Shown: positions 35,651 to 44,653 of the stretch, piece by piece
How the letters are laid out: each line of letters starts with the position of its first letter
Position numbering within the stretch: position 1 is the first letter of the stretch
Assembly (NCBI RefSeq): GCF_026586805.1
Contig: NZ_JAPFHA010000005.1
Location: 124,001 to 188,000 of the forward strand
Length of the DNA: 64,000 nucleotides
Source of the DNA: Niveibacterium sp. 24ML
GTDB lineage: Bacteria > Pseudomonadota > Gammaproteobacteria > Burkholderiales > Rhodocyclaceae
Direction of reading: 5' to 3'
Made by a program: the position numbers and the translations under genes
Notes under the pieces: generated by a model
The model's input: only the letters and a program-made list of their open reading frames with translations
The model's database searches: none
Told to the model about the DNA's origin: nothing

Positions 35651-37863
35651 CAGCGCGTTGGCTTCTTGCCCCAGGGCTTCTTCTCACCGCTGAAACCGGG
35701 TTTCGGCGGCCGATCGCCCCAGGGGCGGGCCGGGCGGTCAGCTTGCGGCCGCGCCGGGCGGTCGCCCCAAGGCTTGTCGCCTTGAGGACGATCGCCTTGC
35801 GGGCGATCACCGTAGGGGCGGTCCCCCGCAGGCCGGTCACCATAGGGCCGATCACTGCGGGGACGATCGCCGGCCGGGCGATCACTCGCGGCGCGATCCG
35901 GATAGGGGCGCGGATTCTGCGGGCGGTCGCCGTAGGGGCGCGGGGGCCGATCCCCCCAGCTGCGTTCGCCTTGCGGACGGTCGCCCTGCGGGCGCGGCGG
36001 CCTGTCGCCTTGCGGGCGATCAGCCTGCGGCCGGTCGTTGCCCCAACGGCCTTGCGGCTTGCGCTCGTCGAAGCGCGGCGCGCCACGGTCGCCTTCGCGA
36101 TGGCCACCACCGCCCCAACCGCCACCGCTGCGTTCTTCGCGGAACTCGCGGCGCGGCGGGCGGCGGTCCATGCCGTCGGCTTCGCCTTCTTCAAGCAGGC
36201 GGATCGCCAGCGCCTGGCGACGTACGCGGATTGCGCCCAGTTGCTGAAGCAGATCGGCCGGCAGATCGCGCGGCAGTTCCACCGTGGAAAAGTCCGGGAA
36301 CAGGTTGATCTGGCCGATGAAGCGGCCTTCGATGCCCCCTTCGTTGGCGATCGCGCCGACGATTTCCTTCGGCATCACGCCGTCGTTGCGGCCCACCGCG
36401 ATGCGGTAGCGCGCCAGCGCACCGGCAGAGAACTCGCGTCGCTTGGCGAGGATCTCGTCGCGGTTCTCACGCGTCGGGCGTTCGCGCTCGCGTTCCGGCC
36501 TTGCCGCGGGCTCATCGGGCCACTCGGCCGGGTCGAGCTTGAGCGGGCGTTCGCGCTGGGCGATCCAGGCCAGCGCCGCGGCGATCTCGTGCGCGGTGAG
36601 GTCCTGCTCGTCTTCCATCTGGCTCACCAGCTCGACGAAGTATTCGAGCTTTTCGTTCTCGATCACCTCGGTGATCTGCTGCTTGAACTGCTCGGCGCGT
36701 TTGACTTCGACCTCGCTGCGCGTAGGCAGGCGCAGCGGTTCGATCGTGGCGCGGGTGACGCGCTCGATCGTCTTGAGCATGCGGAATTCGCGCGGGCTGA
36801 CGAACAGGATCGCGCTGCCGGTACGCCCCGCCCGCCCGGTGCGGCCGATGCGGTGCACATAGGCTTCGGTGTCGTAGGGGATGTCGTAATTGATCACGTG
36901 TGAGACGCGCGGCACGTCGATGCCGCGGGCGGCGACGTCGGTCGCCACGACGATGTCGAGCGCGCCGCTTTTCAGTTGCTCGATCACGCGTTCGCGCAGG
37001 CCCTGCGTCATGTCGCCGTTCAGCGCGGCGGCGGCAATGCCGCGTGCTTCGAGCTTCTGCGCGAGTTCTTCGGTGGCGATCTTGGTGCGCACGAAGACGA
37101 TGGCGGCGTCGAAGTCGTCTTCCACTTCAAGGATGCGGGTCAGCGCATCGAGCTTGTCCATGCCGCGCACCGTCCAGTAGCGCTGGCGGATCGCCTCGAC
37201 GGTGCTGGTCGCGTTGCGGATCTTCACTTCGCGTGGCTCGCGCAGGTAGGTGCGCGCAACGCGGCGGATCGGCTCCGGCATCGTCGCCGAGAACAGCGCG
37301 GTCTGGCGCTCGGCCGGTGTGTGCTGGAGGATCCATTCAACATCGTCGATGAAGCCCATGCGCAGCATTTCGTCGGCTTCGTCGAGCACCATCATGCGCA
37401 GGCCGTCGAGCTTGAGGCTCTCGCGTTCCAGGTGATCCATCACCCGGCCCGGTGTGCCGACGATGACATGCGGGCCGCGCGACAGCGCACGCAGCTGCAC
37501 CACCATGCTCTGGCCACCGTAGATCGGCAGCACGTGGAAGCCGGGCAGGTGGTGGGCGTACTTCTGCAGGGCCTCGGCGACCTGGATCGCCAGCTCGCGC
37601 GTCGGCGTGAGCACCAGCGCTTGCGGCTGGCGCACGGCCAGGTCGATGCGGGCGAGCATCGGCAGCGCGAAGGCGGCCGTCTTGCCGGTGCCGGTCTGTG
37701 CCTCGCCGATGATGTCGGCGCCTTCCAGCAGGTGCGGAATGCACTGGGCCTGGATTGGCGAGGGGGTTTCGTAGCCCACTTCACTGAGCACGCGCAGTAG
37801 CGCTTCGGGCAGGCCGAGCTCGGCGAAGGTGATGGCGGGGGTTTGTGTTTCGGGTGTGGTCAT
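35650..37863 (-). CDS. deaD: DEAD-box RNA helicase, CsdA/DeaD type, with long disordered tail
   Basis: ATP-dependent RNA helicase for ribosome assembly and RNA decay, 737 residues. Motifs in order: Q motif with FAELGLPEALL, GEAQTGTGKT, PTRELAIQ, VLDEADEML, SAT, and the C-terminal lobe's ATDVAARGIDVP and HRIGRTGRAGR. A DbpA-like RNA-binding domain is at about 510-580 (RYRIAVGRNDGVMPKEIVGAI). The last 150 residues are Gly/Arg/Asp/Pro repeats of GDRP or DRPxGDRP type, probably RNA-binding and disordered. The ATG at 37863 matches the family start. The galactanase gene is coupled downstream. Confidence 0.92.
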   Translation of the reverse strand: MTTPETQTPAITFAELGLPEALLRVLSEVGYETPSPIQAQCIPHLLEGADIIGEAQTGTGKTAAFALPMLARIDLAVRQPQALVLTPTRELAIQVAEALQKYAHHLPGFHVLPIYGGQSMVVQLRALSRGPHVIVGTPGRVMDHLERESLKLDGLRMMVLDEADEMLRMGFIDDVEWILQHTPAERQTALFSATMPEPIRRVARTYLREPREVKIRNATSTVEAIRQRYWTVRGMDKLDALTRILEVEDDFDAAIVFVRTKIATEELAQKLEARGIAAAALNGDMTQGLRERVIEQLKSGALDIVVATDVAARGIDVPRVSHVINYDIPYDTEAYVHRIGRTGRAGRTGSAILFVSPREFRMLKTIERVTRATIEPLRLPTRSEVEVKRAEQFKQQITEVIENEKLEYFVELVSQMEDEQDLTAHEIAAALAWIAQRERPLKLDPAEWPDEPAARPERERERPTRENRDEILAKRREFSAGALARYRIAVGRNDGVMPKEIVGAIANEGGIEGRFIGQINLFPDFSTVELPRDLPADLLQQLGAIRVRRQALAIRLLEEGEADGMDRRPPRREFREERSGGGWGGGGHREGDRGAPRFDERKPQGRWGNDRPQADRPQGDRPPRPQGDRPQGERSWGDRPPRPYGDRPQNPRPYPDRAASDRPAGDRPRSDRPYGDRPAGDRPYGDRPQGDRPQGDKPWGDRPARPQADRPARPWGDRPPKPGFSGEKKPWGKKPTR

Positions 37864-38006
37864 GGCGCGGGCCCTGCTCTGGCGGCCAGCGAAAAGCCGG
37901 CCAACCCTGAAGTATCGCCGACGCAGCGCGGTTTGCCGAATATCTTCGGGGGTCGGACTTGTCGCGCGGCAGCCCTGTGGGGCGCCGTGGCCGCTTCGTG
38001 CCGGGT

Positions 38007-39143
38007 TCAGTGCTCGCCGTTGGCCTCGCGCGGCGGGCTCCAGCGTTCCGCTACGTGACGCGACTGGTAGTCCAGCTCGGGGAACAGCGCTGCTTCGGTC
38101 ATGCCGATCAGCGCCAGTTCGCGGCGGATGCCGGCGCGCTTGGCCGTCGGTACGCGCAACCACTTGAGGATGCGTGTGCGGCGCAGTGCCGCGTCGATGT
38201 CCAGCAGATCGATCGGTGCGCCGATCGCGCTGGGTGAGCGGTCCTTGCCCTCCCATGCCGCCGCATCGGCGACGTAACGCCCGCCGTGCAGCGTGAAGGT
38301 GCCAGACTGGTTGCGGATGCGCGGGTTGCCGCGCGGCGGAAACACCGCCACCGGCATCGAGAGCCGCAGCGCCAGCCGCTCGGGCGCCGCCCAGTCTGAA
38401 TCGTCGAACAGATTGCCCGGCTTTTCGCCGCGAGCGCCGGTGAGCGGCACCGCGCGCAAGTCCAGCGCGCGTGGCTCGCTGGCAATTTGCGAGACCGGGA
38501 TCGGCGTGTCGCCAATTGCGCCAAGCAAGCGCGTGTGCCGATAGGCCTCACCGGCGACATCCGGCGCGTGCAGGCTGCGCGCCACACTGTCGTGCCACTC
38601 GTCGCGGTTGCGCACGCGGCACAGCGCGGCGCGGGCAATCACGTCGGCGTCGTCGGCGTACAGCAGCTCGGCACTGCGGCGGCTGGCGGAACTGTAGTAG
38701 TTGAGCCGCCGCGCATTCAGGATCCACAGTGCCGCGTCTTCGCCCGATTCGTCCAGTTGCGGATCGCGAACCGCGAAGAACAGGGCGACGAGCAGGTTCT
38801 CTGTCCAGTCGAGCAGGCGGGTCGGCGCGAGGTAGTGTTGCATCGTCACCAGTGCCGCGAAGTCCGGCGTGCCGGCGGGCACTGCGTCGGGGTTCAGCGC
38901 GCGGAAGTGGCGCGTCAGCGATACCTCATCCACCGGCGCGCTGCCGGCGTTGGGCCGCAGCAAGCCCGGCACGAGGCGGTAGCTCGCCCGCTCATGGCCG
39001 CGAAACCACAGCCCGAAGCGCGCATCGCCGCGCCGCGCGCTGGCCTCGGGCGCCAGGGTGTCGAGCAGTTTGCCGCGCGCAACGGCGTCGATCGCCTGCG
39101 CAACGCTTTCGATGGTTTTCGATTCGGCGGGGATCTCACGCAT
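38007..39143 (-). CDS. FRG-domain protein
   Basis: 378 residues. The N-terminal half is an FRG domain: GLWFRGHERASYRLVPGLLRP carries the F/W-RG motif, and LVTMQHYLAPTRLLDWTENLLVALFFAV the second signature. The C-terminal half is unassigned. FRG domains are of unknown activity and are frequent in phage-related and defence-associated proteins, but nothing else in this neighbourhood shows a defence island. The ATG at 39143 precedes the domain; the frame extends on into the adjacent 145-bp repeat, which supplies a spurious upstream start at 39215. Confidence 0.8.
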   Translation of the reverse strand: MREIPAESKTIESVAQAIDAVARGKLLDTLAPEASARRGDARFGLWFRGHERASYRLVPGLLRPNAGSAPVDEVSLTRHFRALNPDAVPAGTPDFAALVTMQHYLAPTRLLDWTENLLVALFFAVRDPQLDESGEDAALWILNARRLNYYSSASRRSAELLYADDADVIARAALCRVRNRDEWHDSVARSLHAPDVAGEAYRHTRLLGAIGDTPIPVSQIASEPRALDLRAVPLTGARGEKPGNLFDDSDWAAPERLALRLSMPVAVFPPRGNPRIRNQSGTFTLHGGRYVADAAAWEGKDRSPSAIGAPIDLLDIDAALRRTRILKWLRVPTAKRAGIRRELALIGMTEAALFPELDYQSRHVAERWSPPREANGEH

Positions 39144-39181
39144 GGCGGGCTTGGGCTGGGCGGCAGGAGGCCTTGATTCTA

Positions 39182-39326
39182 CGGAAGGCCTGAATAAGTG
39201 GCTGCGACGGCGCATCGCTGCTTTGCGGCGTGCTCGCTCCCGCGCCTATCCCTTTGATATGTCTTGGTCGCTGCGCGCGCCGCGCCTTGCGCTGCGTCCC
39301 TCTCGCTCACTTATTCAGACCTTCCC
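39182..39326. repeat. 145-bp MITE-like element, copy B
   Basis: Begins CGGAAGGCCTGAATAAGTG and ends CACTTATTCAGACCTTCCC. TA is present on both sides (39180-39181 and 39327-39328), as expected for a two-base target duplication. It differs from copies A and C at a few positions only. It lies upstream of the FRG gene. Confidence 0.88.
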
Positions 39327-39340
39327 TACGTGGCGCAGAA

Positions 39341-39372
39341 ACAAAAACGGCGTGCGGGGTGCGCACGCCGTT
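39341..39372 (-). terminator. Rho-independent terminator of the OPT transporter gene
   Basis: Ten-base stem AACGGCGTGC/GCACGCCGTT with a short GC-rich loop; on the minus strand it runs into TTTTGTTT. It follows the transporter stop by about 20 bp. Confidence 0.8.
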
Positions 39373-39392
39373 CTGCTTGCTGGCGGTGCCGA

Positions 39393-41381
39393 TCAGATCA
39401 GCACGTTGATCACTGCGTTGCCGATGCCGATGAGCGCGGCGCCCGAGATGAGGCCAGCGCAGATCGGTTCGAGGCCCCCGACCCAGATCGAGTGGCCACG
39501 CGTGCCGGGCTTGCCTTCGTTGCGGCGGTTCATGAACCAGAACAGCAGCGCGCCGACGAACATGGTCAGCGATGCATCCGGCGGCAGCACCACGCCCAGG
39601 CCGATCGACACGGCAGAGAGCGGGAAGCGGCCCTTGGTGACGATCTTGGCGACTTCGATCGCGATTGCGGCGAGGCAGGCGACGACCATCGCGATGACGG
39701 CCGAGGTGGGCAGCGCCGAGACGCCCTTGGCGATGATCTCGGCCACGCCCTTCCACTGCAGTGCAGCGGGGAAGGCGAAGGCGTCCGAAACGATGGTGGC
39801 CGTGGAACGCACGCCGTTTGCATCGGCCGGCAGGAAGAGCAGGAAGAACAGCGGCACGCAGGCCAGCGCGCCGGCGAAGATGCCGATGATGTGGCCGATC
39901 GCCTGCTGGCGCGGCTTGGCGCCGAGCATGTAGCCGGGCTTGATGTCGGAGAGCAGGTTCGCCGCGTTGGCCGAGATTTCGGCCGTCATGCCGGCCGGCA
40001 GCAAGTTGCTCGCCGGGTTGCTGCGATCGAGCGCGCCGATCGAGAACTGCGTGATCTTGCTCATCGCGCCGATCGGAATCCACGAGGTCAGCGCCATCGA
40101 GTTGGTGCCGATGATGGTGAGCACGAAGATCAGCGGCAGCGAGATGAAGCTGAGCAGCCAGGGCACACCGAAGAACTCGTGCGTGACCCAGGCGCCCAGC
40201 AGGCTGAATACCGGCACACCGATGTAGGAGACCCACAGCGGCAGCTCGATGCCGGCGAGGATGTCCGGCCCGTTGTCTGCCGGTGCCTTGCGACCGGTCA
40301 TCGACTTCCAGGCGCTCTTGAAGATCTCCGGCCGGGCGACCAGGCTCACCAGCGAGCCGGTGACCATCATTGCGACGCCCCACCACAGCGACCACTGGTT
40401 GACGATCTCGCCGCGGTTGATCGGGATCGTCGTGCCGTCGGCCGCCACGCGCGGCACGATGTCGCCAAGCTGGATCACGATCGGCGCGAGCACTGCGAAG
40501 TTGATCACGCCGCCAAGCAGCACGCTGCTCGCGACCGCAATGCCCATCAGACCGCCCACGCCGATCAGCGCCGCATCGAGCGTCACGCGCAGGCCGAGCT
40601 GGCGGATGTCGGTGCCGAGGATCTTCGGAATCCAGATGTGGAAGGCGGTGGCCAGGTTGTAGTAGTAGGTGTCCAGCCGTTCGTGGAAGACCCAGGGCTC
40701 GGTCATGCCGGCCCATTTGTCCAGGCGCAGCAGCTTGAACTGGATCAGCTTCATCCAGCCATCTGAAATCAGCATCTGGTAAACGCCGGCTCCGGCGGCC
40801 ACCAGGCCCAGCAGCCGCGCCTTGAACACGCCCACTGCCGCATCGCTGGTGTAGAGCGAATCGAGCACCACGCCGCAGGCACGGCCTTCAGGGAAGGGCA
40901 TCTGCTGGTCGTTGATGAAGTGGCGCTTGAGCGGGAAGGCGATCAGCACGCCCAGAATGGCGACGATCACCTGCCACACCACGATCTGCCAGCCGGGGAT
41001 GATCTTGTCGGCGATCAGCATGTAGGCCACCAGGCTCGCGGTGAGCGGGGTGGTCATGTAGCCTGCCGCGGTGGCGATCGACTGGGTGCAGTTGTTCTCC
41101 AGGATCGTCATGTCCTTGCCGTAGCCCGCGTTGCTGAGCGCGCGGAACATCGCGAAGGAGAGGATCACCGAGGTCAGGCCGACGCCCAGGCCGATGCCCG
41201 TCTTTGCGCCGATGTAAAGCATGGTGGCGGAAAGGATGCCGCCGAGCAGGAAGCCGGTGATCGCGGAACGGATCGTGAGCTGGGCCATGTCGCCCCGATA
41301 CACGTTCTTGAACCACCATTCGTCTTTTTGCGCCCGCGTCCAGGTGCGGGTCTGTTCTTCGGTGAGATTCTGAATGGCCAT
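39393..41381 (-). CDS. OPT-family oligopeptide or metal-chelate transporter
   Basis: Proton-coupled inner-membrane importer of 662 residues with about 14-16 helices. It fits the bacterial OPT group: YIGAKTGIGLGVGLTSVILSFAMF, ILENNCTQSIATAAGYMTTPL, PFPEGRACGVVLDSL and the C-terminal VGGLEPICAGLISGAALIGIGNAV are typical signatures. Substrates in this group include oligopeptides and metal-nicotianamine-like complexes; none is assigned. The ATG at 41381 gives the usual N-terminal cytoplasmic start MAIQNLTEEQ. Transcribed alone, with a good terminator. Confidence 0.88.
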   Translation of the reverse strand: MAIQNLTEEQTRTWTRAQKDEWWFKNVYRGDMAQLTIRSAITGFLLGGILSATMLYIGAKTGIGLGVGLTSVILSFAMFRALSNAGYGKDMTILENNCTQSIATAAGYMTTPLTASLVAYMLIADKIIPGWQIVVWQVIVAILGVLIAFPLKRHFINDQQMPFPEGRACGVVLDSLYTSDAAVGVFKARLLGLVAAGAGVYQMLISDGWMKLIQFKLLRLDKWAGMTEPWVFHERLDTYYYNLATAFHIWIPKILGTDIRQLGLRVTLDAALIGVGGLMGIAVASSVLLGGVINFAVLAPIVIQLGDIVPRVAADGTTIPINRGEIVNQWSLWWGVAMMVTGSLVSLVARPEIFKSAWKSMTGRKAPADNGPDILAGIELPLWVSYIGVPVFSLLGAWVTHEFFGVPWLLSFISLPLIFVLTIIGTNSMALTSWIPIGAMSKITQFSIGALDRSNPASNLLPAGMTAEISANAANLLSDIKPGYMLGAKPRQQAIGHIIGIFAGALACVPLFFLLFLPADANGVRSTATIVSDAFAFPAALQWKGVAEIIAKGVSALPTSAVIAMVVACLAAIAIEVAKIVTKGRFPLSAVSIGLGVVLPPDASLTMFVGALLFWFMNRRNEGKPGTRGHSIWVGGLEPICAGLISGAALIGIGNAVINVLI

Positions 41382-41990
41382 GTGTTGTATGCGCCTGTGG
41401 GTTGATCGGCAGTTTCGCCAGCGCGACGGGTGCAACCGGGTGGGTTGCGCCATCGCGGGGCGGGCGCATTGTGACAGAGCGGTGAGGCCGGAAGATAGGG
41501 GCCGGTCAATCTGCCGTCAGAGTGGGCCTGCGCAAGCGGTGCCCGCCCCTCTTTCACTTTCGCCGCGCACGGGGTGCTAGCTGTGAAGGCTCAATGGGTT
41601 GTTTCGGGTGTTCACCCGGCGAAGTTCTGCGAGACTGGAAGTCGCCAAACACCCAGCCACCCTAGAACCAGGCCCCGGCTGAACACGCATAAAGAATGCC
41701 CGATTGACGTATCTGCGTCGCTTGGAGGCGGCTCAGGACATCACTGATCGCGGCCTGCCGGCCGCCCGGAAGTGGCTCAAACGTCTGCCCGCCAATGTGC
41801 GCAGGTCGCTGCTCGGCGCAGTTACGGCCGGCGGCGGGACCAAGTCGACTTGCCCTTCATGCGGGGCGACGAGGGTGGTGCAAGGAAGTGCCCGGGGGAC
41901 GAGCTGGGGATGTGCGATGGATCCGAAATGCTGGCAGCGGCTGGGGGTGCCTGAATCCAAGACCCGGCGACCCCACAGGCACCAGCCGCA
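41382..41990. other. Intergenic stretch with gene fragment
   Basis: 609 bp between the OPT gene and the chemoreceptor. Apart from the zinc-ribbon fragment in its right half I see no gene. Composition changes toward lower GC near the right end. Confidence 0.5.
41683..41990 (+). pseudogene. C-terminal zinc-ribbon fragment, topoisomerase/restriction-type
   Basis: The frame is open from a stop at 41680 and continues into the opposing chemoreceptor gene. It contains CPSCGATRVVQGSARGTSW followed by GCAMDPKCWQRLGVP, i.e. four Cys in the CxxC-CxxxxxC pattern of type IA topoisomerase or Mrr/NERD-associated zinc ribbons. No ATG with ribosome site precedes it; only TTG at 41704. I read it as the C-terminal remnant of a DNA-binding protein, possibly truncated when the chemoreceptor segment arrived. 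Confidence 0.45.
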
Positions 41991-43604
41991 CTACAACTGG
42001 AAGTGTTTGGCCGCGCCATCCAGGTCATTGGACAACCGGTCAAGCTGCACGATTGCGCCACTGACCACGGCAATTGCTTGCTCGGTTTCTTCGACCATGA
42101 TGGAGATTTTTTCAAAATTCTGCGCAATGCCGTTACTGGCTTCGCGCTGCTCGGCCATTGCATGCGCGAGTTGTTGAGTCCGACTCAAGGTTGAATTGGC
42201 GCTGGCACTGATTACAGCCAAGGCATCGGCTGCCTTATCTGAATAGACCACGCCGCTTTCTACCAAGCCAACCACATCCTGCATTTTGGCCACAGCCATT
42301 TGGGTTTCTGACTGCACCAAGCCTGTTGTGCGCGCAATATCCCCGGTCGCCGTGCTTGTTCTTTCCGCCAGTTTGCGCACTTCATCCGCCACCACTGCAA
42401 AACCCCGCCCTTGTTCCCCGGCTCGTGCCGCTTCGATCGCGGCGTTCAGGGCCAGCAAATTGGTTTGATCGGCAATCTCGCGAATCGTATTGGCAATCGA
42501 ATCTATTTCCCGGGTGTGCCCGGCCAGCAGTTGAATGAAACCCGAAGCCTCCTTGGCTTGCTCTGCAATCGAACGAATCTGGATCGACGACTGTTCTACC
42601 AGTTTGGAACCTTCAACAGCCCGATCTCGCGATTCTGTGGAATTGGATTCGGTTTCTTCGGCACCATGTCTCACTTCATCGATATTGACGGCCATCTCTT
42701 CAATATTGGCCGCAGCCGCTGACGTGGCGTCGGAAGTAATCAGCGCGATATTGTTCATCGCGGCGGTCTTCTCGCGCAAATCCTTGGATGACAGATTCAA
42801 TTGCTGCGCCGCCGTACGGAAACGTTCCGCCATCGAGCGCAAACTGACCTGCATATAACCCATTGTTTCAATCAGGCTCCCAACAGGGCTTTCAGGAATT
42901 CTGGTGTTGAGATTTCCCTCTGCGATTGTTTTTGCAATCTGCTTCGCCAGATCTGGCTCCCCCCCTAAATCCCTGAAGATCTGTCGGTAGAACCAGACGC
43001 CGAGTCCTGTCACGAATAAAAAGAGCACCATGCCAACTACCAGGAACACCAGTGCCTGCCGATAAATCGCGTCACGGATATCGTCAACAAAGAAACCAAT
43101 GCCCAATACCCAGCCCCAAGACTTGAAGTCCACCAGACCATTCAATTTCGGATAGGGTGTCTTATCCGTGCCGCCGGGCTTTGGCAGATGTACCTCTTCC
43201 AGCTGACCTTGCGAAAAAGGTAGATTGCCGGCCTCCAGCATGTCCAGGTACTCAGGATTAGCAATATGATCCGACGTGGTGACAGTGCCGATCTTCTTAG
43301 GGTCCGGGTGCACCAGCATCAAATTGTCGGGAGTGCGCACAAAAAAGTAGCCGCCTTTTCCCTGCATGCGGGTCAAGGCCGCCTTAGCTTGCTGCTGGGC
43401 TTCTTGCGTCGAAAGCCGCCCCGTGCGCTCCTGCTCGTGAAAATAGTTGAGCAAGCCAACACCCTGCACCAGCAATCGGTCAATCTGCGATGCACGCTCC
43501 TTCAAGATGCCGGTCTGGATGCGCTGCAATGCCACTCCGCTCACCAAGACCAGACTGCCCATGGTGGCGAGAATCATCAGCTTGATTTTGTTCCGCAATA
43601 GCAT
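41991..43604 (-). CDS. Methyl-accepting chemotaxis protein with Cache-type sensor domain
   Basis: Transmembrane chemoreceptor of 537 residues. A first helix (about 8-28), a periplasmic single-Cache-like sensor (about 30-180, with [19 protein letters not shown] and [14 protein letters not shown]), a second helix (about 186-208), a HAMP-like linker and the cytoplasmic signalling domain with the hairpin tip [41 protein letters not shown]. The Cache resembles those binding small carboxylates, but the ligand is unknown. GGGGGGAAG before the ATG fixes the start. Base composition is visibly less GC-rich than in neighbouring genes, suggesting transfer. Confidence 0.9.
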   Translation of the reverse strand: MLLRNKIKLMILATMGSLVLVSGVALQRIQTGILKERASQIDRLLVQGVGLLNYFHEQERTGRLSTQEAQQQAKAALTRMQGKGGYFFVRTPDNLMLVHPDPKKIGTVTTSDHIANPEYLDMLEAGNLPFSQGQLEEVHLPKPGGTDKTPYPKLNGLVDFKSWGWVLGIGFFVDDIRDAIYRQALVFLVVGMVLFLFVTGLGVWFYRQIFRDLGGEPDLAKQIAKTIAEGNLNTRIPESPVGSLIETMGYMQVSLRSMAERFRTAAQQLNLSSKDLREKTAAMNNIALITSDATSAAAANIEEMAVNIDEVRHGAEETESNSTESRDRAVEGSKLVEQSSIQIRSIAEQAKEASGFIQLLAGHTREIDSIANTIREIADQTNLLALNAAIEAARAGEQGRGFAVVADEVRKLAERTSTATGDIARTTGLVQSETQMAVAKMQDVVGLVESGVVYSDKAADALAVISASANSTLSRTQQLAHAMAEQREASNGIAQNFEKISIMVEETEQAIAVVSGAIVQLDRLSNDLDGAAKHFQL

Positions 43605-44133
43605 TACGTCTTCCCCCCAGAAGAACCATAGCACCGCTGTGGCCAATCAATAGTACTGAAACCAAGGCTCCTTGTGTGCCAGATTGAGAGTTGGGGTGCG
43701 GCCTCGGGTCTTGGATTGGCGCTTGATGGACTCGGCCCGAAAATGTGCATTCGGGGCGCGCTTGTGCGGGGTTGAAAGAGTTGGTGTCTGGATCGGTGCC
43801 CTGCTTTGGCTGAGGGCACGGAAGACCTGCTCTCGGCGCGATTCGAGCTGATGAGCGTTCTTGGGGCGTTGCCTCGCTGGATTCGCAAAAACAATGGAAT
43901 CCGCAGCAATGAGTTGCGGCCGGTGAGGATGTCTTCCGTTGCAGTAAGAACAGCCTTGGTCGGAAGCCGCGCATTTTTCACGAGCGACTCGTACAGACCT
44001 CATCACCCCAGCCGCATCGCTTGCGCTCAACGAAATTGAGCGCACGACTTGTCGGCCAGATATTCGGCGGCGTCTCTTGGCCTAAGTCGACCAATCGCCT
44101 GGCCGGCTTATCTCGCCGCCCTGAAAGCCCCCC
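43605..44133. other. Gene-poor stretch
   Basis: 529 bp of less GC-rich sequence after the chemoreceptor start. Open frames on both strands overlap one another and show no recognisable domain. I report no gene here. Confidence 0.5.
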
Positions 44134-44544
44134 TCAGCGGCCCGCCGAGCCGGCAATGGAGTGGGTGAGGCGCTGGCGTGGCACCCAGCGGCCGATGGCG
44201 AAGTGGCCAAGGCTGGTCAGCGCCAGAAGCAGGGCGATGCCAAGCGCCCACATGATCCATAGCAGCGGGCCGACCCAGCCGATCACCGCCACCAGCCAGG
44301 GTTGCCCGATCACCACCGCGGAACCGAAGGCCGACAGCCCCAGGCGCAGCGACTCGACCATTGCCGGGTCCGCCCACGCGAACCAGGCGGGTAGCGGCCA
44401 GTCGCGCAGCAGGCTTGCCAGTGTTTGCGCGTCGGCCGCGCCGGCTGCGCTGGCCGCCCAGCCGGCCAGGCTGTGCATCAGCGCCACCGCACCGCTCCAG
44501 AGCAAAGCCAGGATCAAACTGATCGACCACAAGACTGCTTTCAT
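44134..44544 (-). CDS. Hypothetical small membrane protein
   Basis: 136 residues with three predicted hydrophobic stretches (about 5-25, 65-85 and 88-112), Trp-rich. I do not recognise the family. The ATG at 44544 is preferred over 44559 because GGAGG lies between them at proper spacing. It lies 109 bp downstream of the penicillin-binding protein gene on the same strand. Confidence 0.65.
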   Translation of the reverse strand: MKAVLWSISLILALLWSGAVALMHSLAGWAASAAGAADAQTLASLLRDWPLPAWFAWADPAMVESLRLGLSAFGSAVVIGQPWLVAVIGWVGPLLWIMWALGIALLLALTSLGHFAIGRWVPRQRLTHSIAGSAGR

Positions 44545-44653
44545 CGTCGTGCCCTCCATGTGCTTGCTATCGCTTCGTCAGAGGCCGGCAGTCGCGAGAA
44601 AGTTCCAGCTGCACCGGGCTGGGCGTTCACGTGTCTTGCTGCTGCAGGGCGAC

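Noticed and set aside
38007-39215. Possible defence island around the FRG-domain gene
   Set aside because: The neighbours are a helicase of housekeeping type, a galactanase and an OPT transporter. No nuclease, reverse transcriptase, toxin-antitoxin or phage gene accompanies it.
43604-44045. Several overlapping ORFs on both strands between the chemoreceptor and the membrane protein
   Set aside because: They overlap one another, have no ribosome sites and show no domain or compositional pattern of a protein.
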